21,123 bases of DNA from CBDHDN01 sp965261585 (GTDB taxonomy: Bacteria > Pseudomonadota > Alphaproteobacteria > UBA6615): NCBI GenBank assembly GCA_965261585.1, contig CBDHDN010000032.1:1-21123 (forward strand), written 5' to 3'. The position numbers and the translations under genes are program-made. The notes under the pieces were generated by a model. It saw only the letters and a program-made list of their open reading frames with translations. It searched no databases and had not been told where the DNA came from. Positions 1 through 7,187 of this stretch are shown here, piece after piece (positions within the stretch are counted from its first letter, which is position 1; each line of letters begins with the position of its first letter).

Positions 1-2483
1 AACTCGGCATAGGCGGCAGCGAATGCGGGATCAAGTTCGATCGCTTGCTGCAGGAGGTCACGCGCGCGAAGGGCCGCGGCCTCAGTCCGGCGTTCTTTCT
101 CTATTCTGGCACGCAGAAAAAGGTCGTAGGCCTGGTGGCTTTCGGTGAGCTGCCCAGAGCCTCTCGTCGGCGTCAGTTCACCAATTTCAGATTGCATGGC
201 CGAGATGATCTGGCGCGTGACATCGTCCTGGACTTCGAAAACATCGATCAACTCCCGGTCATAGCGCTCGGCCCAGAGATGAGTGCCTGTTTCGGCATCG
301 ATCAGCTGGGCAGTAATGCGAACCTTGTTGCCAAACTTCCGAACACCCCCTTCCAGCACATAATCTGCACCAAGCGCCTCAGCCACCTCAGCGATGTCCA
401 CTGCCTCACCCTTGAAGCGAAAGGTCGAGTTGCGCGCGATCACTAGCAGGCCCTCGAAGCGCGACAGTTCGGTAATCAAATCCTCGGTAATCCCATCGGC
501 GAAATAGTCCTGCTCCGGATCACCCGACATGTTGTCGAACGGAAGCACGGCGATAACCGGGCGGGTGGGGGGTGGCGGTTCGTCGAAAAGGCCGGCTTTT
601 TTCCAGCCTTCCACGACATGCTCGGCCAGCGTCGGATGCATGTTGAATTTTTCCAACTCCACACGACTGTTCTCGGCAAAGCTTGGGTAAAGCGCCAACA
701 GTTTGGTCATCGTCTCATCGGCTTCCTCGGGCCGTTCCAACTGTCCATAGATTGCCAGCCGCCAGACGTGGGTCCAGAAAAAGCCGGGCAGGTTCATTTT
801 CAACGATTCGACGCGCGCGGCCTCGTAGTCGCGATTGGCGTAGCGGTCCAATATATTGGCAACGTGATACCAACCCGGCGGATTGGGATCGATCCGCATG
901 GCCTTGTCCGTCAGTGCGACTCCTCGTTTGAGTGACTCGGGACTGGTTGGCGCCATGTAGACGCCGGCGGCGGCGAGCACGAAAGCGTTGTTGGGGTTAA
1001 TGGCGAGAGCGCGATCGGCCTCGACGATCGCCTCGTTAACTTCGTTGCGCCAGAAATGGGTGCGTGCGAGATGCCAATGAGTCATTTGGCTGCTGGGATC
1101 GAGTTCGACGCCTTTCTGCGCAGCCGCCAATGCCCGGTCGAGCGCGTCAGGCCGGGTGTTGTAAGCGAAGGCGTATTCGTCGGCATAAATGAAGGCGAGT
1201 TTGGACCAGGCGTCGGCGTAAGACGGATCGAGGTCGACCGCGCGCTCCAGACAGTCGCGCGTCTCGGCATGGACTTCCGGGGTCAGGATCTGCTCATAGG
1301 CGTAGGCGCGCAGTACACAGTCGTAGGCCTCGAGTTTTTCTGTTCCCGGCGGCTTGTCCTCCAGCCCGGCACGCGAGATGACGCCGTAGGAGCCGGCAAT
1401 CGCGCCAACGATCTCCGCGGTGATTTCATCTTGCAGGGCGAAAAGGTCGGTTGCTGTAAGATCGCGATCGAAGCTGTCGTTCCACAGCTGAGTGCCGTCG
1501 GTGGCGTCGATCAGCTGCGCGGACACGCGTACGGTCTCGCCCGATCGACGGACGCTTCCGACAGTGACGTAACGGGCGCCTATTTCGGCGGCAATGGTTC
1601 GCACGTCCTCGACCCGGCCCTTGTATTGGAAGCTAGTGTTGCGTCCGATGACGAACAAGTCGCGAAAGCGAGAGAGGCCGGTAATCAGGTCCTCGGTCAA
1701 GCCGTCGGAGAAATAATCCTGGTCCGGGTTGCCGCTCAGATTATGAAACGGCAGAACCGCAATAACTGGGCCCATGGGCACGGCGAGAACCGGGTCATCG
1801 GTAGGCGTTCCGTCGGCTTGAACCATTTGTGGCGCTTCGACGCGGATCGTGAGTCCCCATACGGCAAGGCCGACCAGGATCGCCAATCCCGCCGCCAAAG
1901 CGATGACTAGCTTGGGTCGGCGAGATGACTTTGTCATTCGGTCACCATCCGAGCCGCCTAGCACCACGGAAAAAGCCTTTACCGGGTGTTTGACGTTCTT
2001 GACCTGATGCGAGCCGGCGTCGGCGAAATCGACGTCGAGACGGTCGCGGAGCGCGGCTTGGACAACGTTGGAGACGATGATCGCGCCCGGTTGGGCGATG
2101 CTCTCCAAGCGCGCGGCGACGTTGACGCCGTCGCCGTAGATGGTGCCGTCGGTTTTCTCGAAGATATCGCCGAGGTGGATGCCGATGCGGAAATGCATGC
2201 GGCGGTCTTCGGGCACCGGCTGGTTGGCCTCGGCGAGGCTCGCCTGGATGGCCACGCCTGCGTGAACGGCGCCGGCGGTGGTGGCAAAGACGGCCAGTAC
2301 GCTGTCGCCGGCGGTGTCGACGACGCGGCCCTGGTTGGCCTCGATATGCTCGGCGAAGACCGCGCGCGCGGCGTCGAGCGCTTGGATCGTCGCCGGCTCG
2401 TCCTCGGCCATCAAGCGCGTGTAGCCGACCGCGTCGGCCGCGAGAATGGCGGCTACTTTTTGCGTGACTGTGTTGTCGGCCAT
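1..2483 (-). CDS. Class III adenylate/guanylate cyclase with two TolB-like + TPR modules (3' end outside window)
   Basis: One frame stays open from an ATG at 2483-2481 to the left edge (about 827 codons), so the protein is complete at its N-terminus and cut at its C-terminus. A GGGGGA ribosome-binding site lies just upstream. Residues 1-175 are a class III cyclase domain: metal-binding aspartates D17 (AADAVGYT) and D60 (DTAGDSVLAVF), and the transition-state pair N121/R125 (NVAAR). A single membrane segment follows at about 192-214. After it comes a module starting PVIAVLPF (about 237-365) and a TPR-rich stretch (about 365-620); then a second copy of the PVIAVLPF module begins near residue 642 and TPR sequence resumes. 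In this family the cyclase makes cAMP from ATP in the cytoplasm; the C-terminal part is probably sensory or scaffolding. The topology puts the two sides of the membrane segment in different compartments. It is divergent from the gene at 2599. The doubled module is unusual. Confidence 0.9.
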   Translation of the reverse strand, partial: MADNTVTQKVAAILAADAVGYTRLMAEDEPATIQALDAARAVFAEHIEANQGRVVDTAGDSVLAVFATTAGAVHAGVAIQASLAEANQPVPEDRRMHFRIGIHLGDIFEKTDGTIYGDGVNVAARLESIAQPGAIIVSNVVQAALRDRLDVDFADAGSHQVKNVKHPVKAFSVVLGGSDGDRMTKSSRRPKLVIALAAGLAILVGLAVWGLTIRVEAPQMVQADGTPTDDPVLAVPMGPVIAVLPFHNLSGNPDQDYFSDGLTEDLITGLSRFRDLFVIGRNTSFQYKGRVEDVRTIAAEIGARYVTVGSVRRSGETVRVSAQLIDATDGTQLWNDSFDRDLTATDLFALQDEITAEIVGAIAGSYGVISRAGLEDKPPGTEKLEAYDCVLRAYAYEQILTPEVHAETRDCLERAVDLDPSYADAWSKLAFIYADEYAFAYNTRPDALDRALAAAQKGVELDPSSQMTHWHLARTHFWRNEVNEAIVEADRALAINPNNAFVLAAAGVYMAPTSPESLKRGVALTDKAMRIDPNPPGWYHVANILDRYANRDYEAARVESLKMNLPGFFWTHVWRLAIYGQLERPEEADETMTKLLALYPSFAENSRVELEKFNMHPTLAEHVVEGWKKAGLFDEPPPPTRPVIAVLPFDNMSGDPEQDYFADGITEDLITELSRFEGLLVIARNSTFRFKGEAVDIAEVAEALGADYVLEGGVRKFGNKVRITAQLIDAETGTHLWAERYDRELIDVFEVQDDVTRQIISAMQSEIGELTPTRGSGQLTESHQAYDLFLRARIEKERRTEAAALRARDLLQQAIELDPAFAAAYAE

Positions 2484-2598
2484 GGTGCATCCCCCACCGG
2501 CACCCAACCTCCGGTAATCGTTAGGAGAGTACGCCACGCCGTGACCCGGCTCAACTGTGCTAATCTCAGAGAAGCAAGTGAGCACTGGCGGAGTCGCT

Positions 2599-2943
2599 AT
2601 GCGCCGGATATTGATGTTGACGGTTTTGTTCGCGGGTCTGATCGGGCTGGCCGCGCCGGTGGCGCTCGCCGCCGATCTGGTGAAGGTGCGGATTACCAAT
2701 CCCAGCGCGCTGAAATTGAATGTCGAGATCCGCGACATGGTGTGCGACGAGAAAGTGATCTGGCAGGGCAAGATGAAGCCCGGTGAGTCGCGCAAGTTGC
2801 GGATCTGCGCCGGTGCCGGCGGTACCGGGATCATTCGCGCGGTGGTCGCCGGCGGCTGTGCGTCGGCGCAGGCGACGATCCACGACGGGCTCCGCCGGGG
2901 CGATGAAGTGGCCGTCGCGCCGGCCGCGGAAATTGGAGAATAA
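2599..2943 (+). CDS. Small secreted protein of unknown function
   Basis: The ATG at 2599 has a GGAG five bases upstream and opens directly into a signal peptide, MRRILMLTVLFAGLIGLAAP, with a likely cleavage after ALA near residue 24. A GTG at 2557 would extend the frame but puts 14 polar residues before the signal peptide and has no clear ribosome-binding site, so I reject it. The mature protein is about 90 residues, predicted beta-rich, with three cysteines (in DMVCDEK, RICAG and GGCAS). I do not recognise a family. The stop overlaps the ribosome-binding region of the next gene (start 2945), so the two are very likely co-transcribed and translationally coupled. Both products should be exported, which suggests a shared envelope role, but nothing in the sequence names that role. 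Confidence 0.72.
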   Translation: MRRILMLTVLFAGLIGLAAPVALAADLVKVRITNPSALKLNVEIRDMVCDEKVIWQGKMKPGESRKLRICAGAGGTGIIRAVVAGGCASAQATIHDGLRRGDEVAVAPAAEIGE

Positions 2944-2944
2944 A

Positions 2945-4174
2945 TTGGCCGTGCGTCGTCTGGCAACGATCGCCCTGATTGTCGGGGCGTTGAGCGGCTG
3001 CTTCGAGAGCGACGAGGAACGCGCCTTGGCGGCCTATGAGGCGCATGAGTTCGCATCCGCGGCGGCGCTGTCCGAACGCCTGGCGGCGACGGGCAATCCG
3101 CGCGGCTATCACTTGCTCAGCTTGATGGCGGCGCAAGGGTTGGGGCGCGAGGTCGATTTTGCCGCGGCGCTCGTTCTGGCCGATCAGGCGGCGGCGCTGG
3201 ATTCCACCTACGCGGCGACGCGCGACGCGGTGACGGCGTTGATCGCGGCGATGGCGGCGGGGGCGCAAGCCGCGTTCGAGGCCGAGGACTTTGAGCGCGC
3301 GTTCGCGCTTGCCAAGCCGCTCGACGCCTTTGGGCACGCGGGGGCGCGAAGTTTACGTCGGCGCCTGATCACCGGGCACTATGTCGCGTTGCCCGGCTCG
3401 GCGTTGGCGTGGCTGACGTTTTGGCATACCTGCAGCGGCAACACGCGCTACGAAAGCGACACTCAGTCGGATGCGACGTTCGCCGCCAAATGCCTGGGGC
3501 GCGCCGTGGTGTGGGACGGCACCGTGGTCCGCGTGTTCGACGATAAGGTCAACGTCAAGATGAAACCGGGGCGGCCCGGCGCGCGCTATGATCTGCGCCT
3601 CGAACTGCTGGCGCCGGATGAAGCGGATGTCAGGCCCGGGGCGAAAATGCGCTTTTCCGGGGTGATCGATGCGCGCGGGACGCCGTCGCGGGCGGACAAA
3701 CTGGTGGCGGCGCGCCTGATCGAGGCGGCGCCGCTGACCGACAAGGACCTCGCGCGCGACACGGTTATACGGCAACGCGCGGCGATGGCGGCGTGCCAGA
3801 AGCTCGCCGAGGCGCGGTTTCGCGCCGGCTATATGCCCGACTGGGCGATCGAGATCGAGGCCAAGGTGCGCGCCGGCGGCAGCCCCGGCAGTCGCGCGTT
3901 CTCGCTGTTCGTCGGCGTGGTCTCGGAAGCCGACGCGTTCACCCCCACCGCCGACGGCGGCTGGCACGGCGTGTTCGACGGGACGGTGACGATCCAGAGC
4001 GTTGTCGCGCGCGCCGCCCAGGTCACCAAATTCACCGCCGACTGTACCGTCGATGCCTCGTTCGAGCGTGGCAAGCCGCTGGAAGAACACGCGGCGCTGG
4101 AATTCGTCACCATCGACGAGCCGGTGCTGACCTCGGCGCCGGCACGCCTGCTGACGCCGCGGCGGGGGGAATAA
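2945..4174 (+). CDS. Putative lipoprotein with Sel1/TPR-like repeats and a beta-rich region
   Basis: I choose a TTG start at 2945: a GGAGA lies at 2935-2939, six bases from it, and translation gives a compact lipoprotein signal (MAVRRLATIALIVGALSGC) with the lipobox LSGC, lipidated Cys at residue 19. A GTG at 2951 is the alternative. The frame is open further upstream, but that part overlaps the preceding gene. Mature residues 20-130 hold helical Ala-rich repeats (AAYEAHEFASAAALSERL, then AAFEAEDFERAFALAKPL) resembling Sel1/TPR units. Residues about 170-260 look beta-rich, possibly OB-like (GTVVRVFDDKVNVKM), and a second beta-rich stretch follows to the end. About 409 residues. Probably tethered to the inner face of the outer membrane or to the periplasmic face of the inner membrane. 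The start lies one base after the preceding stop, so this looks like an operon. Function unknown. Confidence 0.7.
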   Translation: MAVRRLATIALIVGALSGCFESDEERALAAYEAHEFASAAALSERLAATGNPRGYHLLSLMAAQGLGREVDFAAALVLADQAAALDSTYAATRDAVTALIAAMAAGAQAAFEAEDFERAFALAKPLDAFGHAGARSLRRRLITGHYVALPGSALAWLTFWHTCSGNTRYESDTQSDATFAAKCLGRAVVWDGTVVRVFDDKVNVKMKPGRPGARYDLRLELLAPDEADVRPGAKMRFSGVIDARGTPSRADKLVAARLIEAAPLTDKDLARDTVIRQRAAMAACQKLAEARFRAGYMPDWAIEIEAKVRAGGSPGSRAFSLFVGVVSEADAFTPTADGGWHGVFDGTVTIQSVVARAAQVTKFTADCTVDASFERGKPLEEHAALEFVTIDEPVLTSAPARLLTPRRGE

Positions 4175-4197
4175 GTGTAGTGAGGGGTACCTAATCG

Positions 4198-4228
4198 GGA
4201 ACACCGCGCCGGTGTTCCGCGCGGTTTT
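4198..4228 (+). terminator. Terminator-like hairpin after the lipoprotein gene
   Basis: Perfect 9-bp inverted repeat GGAACACCG / CGGTGTTCC with a three-base loop (4198-4218), then GCGCGG and TTTT at 4225-4228, starting 24 bases after the TAA stop at 4174. The T-run is short and six bases from the stem, so this is a weak or bidirectional rho-independent terminator at best. Confidence 0.5.
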
Positions 4229-4231
4229 AAA

Positions 4232-4358
4232 GCGCGTTCAAGCGCCACGCAGGCTTTCCTCGCATTGGCTCGGGCGCGCGGTCGCGCTTGCCGTGAGCGA
4301 AGCTCACGGGTGCCGGTGCGGGCTGGGTGATCGGGGAGACTGGGTTCTTTTGTTTTAA
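4232..4358. repeat. 128-bp hairpin repeat, unit 1 (separated from the others by IS1595-family element)
   Basis: 127-bp unit beginning GCGCGTTCAAGCGCC and ending GGGTTCTTTTGTTTTAA. It carries a perfect 8-bp hairpin, CCGTGAGC-GAA-GCTCACGG, at 4291-4309. Nearly identical to the units at 5407-5790. There is no convincing coding frame: its open frames on both strands are repeat artefacts. In the absence of the insertion it would lie one base from unit 2. Confidence 0.85.
4349..4358. repeat. Left direct repeat flanking the IS1595-family element
   Basis: TTTGTTTTAA at 4349-4358 is repeated exactly at 5396-5405. Each copy is separated from the inverted-repeat end of the element by two bases (TA left, AG right). 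Removing one copy plus the element rebuilds a normal unit 1/unit 2 junction of the tandem array, which supports target-site duplication. Ten bases is longer than the 8 bp usual for this family. Confidence 0.55.
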
Positions 4359-4360
4359 TA

Positions 4361-5393
4361 GGGTATCCACTTCGCTCTCGTGATGTCAATATGTTGGGAT
4401 GGCGAACCCGGCATCCCATCCCGAAGGCGGGGTCGACTACCCGCGCACCCTGACTGAATTCGACGCGTGGTTCGTGTCGGAGACGGCGTGTGCGGAGTTT
4501 CTTGGGCGTGTTCGTTGGCCGGAAGGTTTTCGATGCCCGTCTTGCTGCGGAACCGACGCCTGGCCGACGGCGCGGGGTCAGTTGCGATGCAACCGGTGTC
4601 AGCGTCAAACATCGGTGACGGCGGGGACGATCTTCGAGGGCACTCGAAAGCCATTGCGCCTTTGGTTCCAGGCGATGTGGTACGTGACCAACCAGAAGCA
4701 CGGGGTCAGTGCGCTCGGCCTGCAACGCATTCTTGGCCTGGGCAGTTATCAGACCGCCTGGGCTTGGCTGCACAAGTTGCGGCGCGCCATGGTGAGGCCG
4801 GGGCGTGATCTCCTGGGCGGCGCGGTCGAGGTGGACGAAACCTATGTGGGCGGCCGGGAAACCGGCGTCGTGGGGCGACAGACGAAGACCAAGTCGATCG
4901 TCGCGATTGCGGCGGAAGTCCGAGGGCGGGGCACTGGCCGGATCCGAATGAGCCGCGTCGAGGATGTGGCTGCGAGGAGCCTGATCCCGTTTGTCCAAAC
5001 AACCGTGGCGCCTGGCGCGACCGTCCGAACCGATGGCTGGTCAGCCTACAGTGGTCTGGCGAACCAAGGCTATGACCACCAGCCGAGATCCATTTCCGCC
5101 AGTGGCGACCCGGCCCACATCGTCATGCCACGCGTGCATCGCGTGGCCGCTCTGCTTGATCGCTGGTGGCTGGGCATCCACCATGGTGCCATCGATGCCG
5201 ACCATCTCGACTACTATCTCGACGAGTTCACTTTCCGCTTCAATCGCCGCCGTTCGCAGGCTCGTGGCCTGCTTTTCTTCCGACTGCTCCAGCAGGCGGT
5301 GCAGCACGAGCCGGTCCCCTACAAGGGCCTAGTCGGCGGTCATCGCAGCCTCGGAAACCAAATGTAGGGGATACAAGAGCGAAGTGGATACCC
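4361..5393 (+). mobile_element. IS1595-family insertion sequence, apparently intact
   Basis: About 1033 bp bounded by inverted repeats. The left end reads GGGTATCCACTTCGCTCT (4361-4378) and the same 18 bases occur in reverse complement at 5376-5393; the match continues for 21 positions with one mismatch. It encodes one transposase on the plus strand that fills nearly the whole element. It is inserted in the tandem repeat array between units 1 and 2. If the flanking 10-bp repeats are the target duplication, the element proper would be 4359-5395. No frame disruption is seen, so it may still be active. Confidence 0.85.
4399..5367 (+). CDS. IS1595-family (ISXO2-like) transposase
   Basis: Full-length 322-residue transposase. 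The N-terminal zinc ribbon has C46-x2-C49 and C64-x2-C67 (RCPSC ... RCNRC), typical of IS1595-family transposases and probably involved in DNA binding. The catalytic DDE-type domain has D146 (VEVDETYVGG), D212 (VRTDGWSAY) and E276 in the YLDEFTFRFNRR block. ATG at 4399 lies 38 bases inside the left inverted repeat. Nearby in-window ATGs at 4382 and 4391 are in other frames. Such proteins bind the terminal inverted repeats and carry out cut-and-paste or copy-out transposition. The stop at 5365-5367 lies just before the right inverted repeat. No lesion is visible. Confidence 0.9.
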   Translation: MANPASHPEGGVDYPRTLTEFDAWFVSETACAEFLGRVRWPEGFRCPSCCGTDAWPTARGQLRCNRCQRQTSVTAGTIFEGTRKPLRLWFQAMWYVTNQKHGVSALGLQRILGLGSYQTAWAWLHKLRRAMVRPGRDLLGGAVEVDETYVGGRETGVVGRQTKTKSIVAIAAEVRGRGTGRIRMSRVEDVAARSLIPFVQTTVAPGATVRTDGWSAYSGLANQGYDHQPRSISASGDPAHIVMPRVHRVAALLDRWWLGIHHGAIDADHLDYYLDEFTFRFNRRRSQARGLLFFRLLQQAVQHEPVPYKGLVGGHRSLGNQM

Positions 5394-5395
5394 AG

Positions 5396-5405
5396 TTTGT
5401 TTTAA
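5396..5405. repeat. Right direct repeat flanking the IS1595-family element
   Basis: TTTGTTTTAA, identical to 4349-4358. It is immediately followed by the start of repeat unit 2. Confidence 0.55.
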
Positions 5406-5406
5406 A

Positions 5407-5790
5407 GCGCGTTCAGGCGCCACACAGGCTTTCCTCGCATTGGCTCGGGCGCGCGGTCGCGCTTGCCGTGAGCGAAGCTCACGGGTGCCGGTGCCGGCTG
5501 GGTGATCGGGGAGACTGGGTTCTTTTGTTTTAATGCGCGTTCAGGCGCCACGCAGGCTGGCCTCGCATTGGCTCGGGCGCGCGGTCGCGCTTGCCGTGAG
5601 CGAAGCTCACGGGCGCTGGTGCCGGCTGGATGATCGGGGAGACTGGGTTCTCTTGTTCTTGAGGGCGTTCAGGCGCCACGCAGGCTTTCCTCGCATTGAC
5701 TCGGGCGCGCGGTCGCGCTTGCCGTGAGCGGAGCTCACGGGCGGTGGTGTCGGCTGGATGATCGGGGAGACTGGGTTCTCTTGTTCTTGA
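5407..5790. repeat. 128-bp hairpin repeat array, units 2-4
   Basis: Three head-to-tail units: 5407-5533, 5535-5662 and 5663-5790, each 127-128 bp. Every unit contains the same 8-bp stem CCGTGAGC/GCTCACGG; in unit 4 only the loop differs (GGA instead of GAA). Units 1-2 end in TTCTTTTGTTTTAA and units 3-4 in TTCTCTTGTTCTTGA, so two sub-types alternate in blocks. The minus-strand open frames across the array are periodic translations of the repeat and have no independent support as genes. The array stops 12 bases before the left end of the IS3-family element. Confidence 0.88.
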
Positions 5791-5804
5791 GTCGGACCCG
5801 ATTT

Positions 5805-5842
5805 CCTTGGACACAGAATTGGCTTAATCGAAGTGTCCAAGG
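5805..5842 (+). promoter_or_regulatory. Inverted repeat at the IS3 left end covering the OrfA ribosome-binding site
   Basis: CCTTGGACAC (5805-5814) is the exact reverse complement of GTGTCCAAGG (5833-5842), with 18 bases between. The second arm runs into the GGAGG (5841-5845) that serves the OrfA ATG at 5854. A transcript entering from outside would form a 10-bp stem that buries part of the ribosome-binding site. In other IS elements such hairpins prevent transposase synthesis from read-through transcripts; here that role is inferred. Confidence 0.5.
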
Positions 5843-5853
5843 AGGACCGGAAC

Positions 5854-6264
5854 ATGACCGATAATTTTGAGAAGAAAGTTGCTGTTGATGGGCCTGTGGT
5901 AAATGCGGGCGAGCTTGGCTCGTCCACGTTTTCCCCAGGCCAGGCTTTGCCGGCAGGCCCGCTGGGACTTGGCCAGCGATGGACGGTGGCGCGCAAGCGT
6001 GAGGTCGTTCTGCGGCCTTTGCGTGACGAGCCGGTGCAACTTCTGTCGCGCCAGTTGGGCGTAGAGATCTTCCGGCTCGAGCAGTGGCGTGAGAAAGCGA
6101 TCGGCGGGATCGACGCCTCGCTCAAGCAACGCAAGGGCGATCCGGTGCACGCGGAACTGGATAGCGCCATGAAGCGGATCGGAGAGTTGACCATGCAGGT
6201 GGAACTGCTGGGGGCCAAGACGGAGACCTTCGGCCCTTTGGGGCGGCGGAGGTCGCGGCGATGA
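5854..6264 (+). CDS. IS3-family transposase OrfA (helix-turn-helix)
   Basis: 136 residues from the ATG at 5854, which has a GGAGG eight bases upstream; a GTG at 5833 lies in the upstream stem and is rejected. The core has the helix-turn-helix pattern of IS3 OrfA proteins: RWTVARKREVVLRPLRDEP, then LSRQLGVEIFRLEQWREKA, followed by a leucine-rich helix (MKRIGELTMQVELLGAKTE) that usually mediates OrfA self-association. It should bind the element's ends. Its TGA overlaps the OrfB start by four bases, implying translational coupling. The N-terminal 45 residues are not typical of the family. Confidence 0.8.
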   Translation: MTDNFEKKVAVDGPVVNAGELGSSTFSPGQALPAGPLGLGQRWTVARKREVVLRPLRDEPVQLLSRQLGVEIFRLEQWREKAIGGIDASLKQRKGDPVHAELDSAMKRIGELTMQVELLGAKTETFGPLGRRRSRR

Positions 6265-7167
6265 GTGCCGCCACCTCGCCCGGCACGGGTCTGGCCTACG
6301 GCCTGCGGCGGGTCTGCGCCGCCTGGGGCATGGCCCGCTCCTCGTTCTACGCCATGACCTCCGGCCAGCACGCCGAGCCGCCGCCGGCAAAGCGTCGGGG
6401 ACCGAAGCCCGCGATCTCGGACCAGGCGCTGCTGGTGGCGATCGAAGCCGACCTGGAGGCATCGCCCTGGGAGGGCGAGGGCTACCGCAAGGTCTGGGCT
6501 CGGCTTCGGGTCTGTCGCGACATCCGGGTTGCCTGCAAGCGGGTGCTCCGCCTGATGCGCGAGAACAATCTGCTCTCGCCCCATCGCTGCCGCCGCCGTG
6601 GCGGCAATCCCCATGACGGTGAGATCATCACTCATGCCCCGAACCTCATGTGGGGCACCGATGGCGTTCGGGTGTTCACGGTGGACGACGGCTGGGGCTG
6701 GATCTTCACCGCCGTCGAGCATTGGAACGCCGAGTGTGTCGGCTGGCATGTCTGCAAGCGCGGCGACCGCTTCGCCGCCCTGCAGCCGATCTCCATGGGG
6801 CTTGCCGGGCTGTATGGCTCGACCGCGGCCGGGCGCGGCTCGGGGGCTGGCCTTGCGGATGGATCACGGCTCCCAGTATCTGTCGGACCACTTCACCAAC
6901 CAGATCAAGTTCTGGGGCATCCAGCCGTCCTACGCCTTCGTCGCCGAGCCCCAGACCAACGGCGTCGCCGAGCGGTTCAATCGCACGCTGAAGGAACAGA
7001 TCATCCATGGTCGCATCTACCGCAACAGCGCGGAGCTGCGGGACGCCGTCCGCGACTTCGTCGAACTCTACAATGCCCAGTGGATCGTCGAAAAGAACGG
7101 CTACCTGAGCCCCGCTCAAGCTCGTCAGGCGTGGCACGCCGCGATCTCAATCAGGCCCGCCGCGTGA
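6261..7167 (+). pseudogene. IS3-family transposase OrfB, frameshifted
   Basis: IS3 OrfB with a DDE integrase core split across two frames. The first frame (from ATG 6261) carries the N-terminal HTH_21-like part and the first catalytic aspartate, D134 (WGTDGVRVF). The second frame carries RMDHGSQYLSD with the second aspartate (6862-6864) and NGVAERFNRTLKE with the glutamate (6970-6972), ending at TGA 7165-7167. Deleting one G from the GGG at 6831-6833 restores a continuous AAGAARGLALRMDHGSQY. No known IS3 element uses programmed frameshifting at this point, so I read this as a disabling insertion or a sequencing error. The first frame does not stop at the lesion; it stays open through the rest of the element and into the next gene. 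Confidence 0.85.
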
Positions 7168-7187
7168 GACAAACTTGTGTCCAAGGA

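Noticed and set aside
1056..1910. Plus-strand 284-codon open frame
   Set aside because: Antisense shadow of the cyclase/TPR gene, whose frame on the minus strand carries recognisable motifs throughout.
1942..2490. Minus-strand Arg-rich 182-codon frame
   Set aside because: Wrong frame over the cyclase domain; the correct frame starts at 2483 and has the catalytic motifs.
3353..4204. Long minus-strand frame opposite the lipoprotein gene
   Set aside because: GC-driven antisense frame with Arg-rich, low-information sequence and no start signal; the plus strand has a lipobox and coupled start.
5407..5790. CRISPR array
   Set aside because: The units are about 128 bp and contiguous, with no unique spacers and no cas genes.
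5607..6749. Minus-strand 380-codon frame across repeats and IS3 element
   Set aside because: Periodic translation of the repeat units fused to the antisense of OrfA and OrfB; no family resemblance.
6815..6860. Programmed frameshift in the IS3 transposase
   Set aside because: IS3 programmed frameshifting joins OrfA to OrfB, not the middle of the catalytic domain; no slippery heptamer with a stimulatory structure is evident here.
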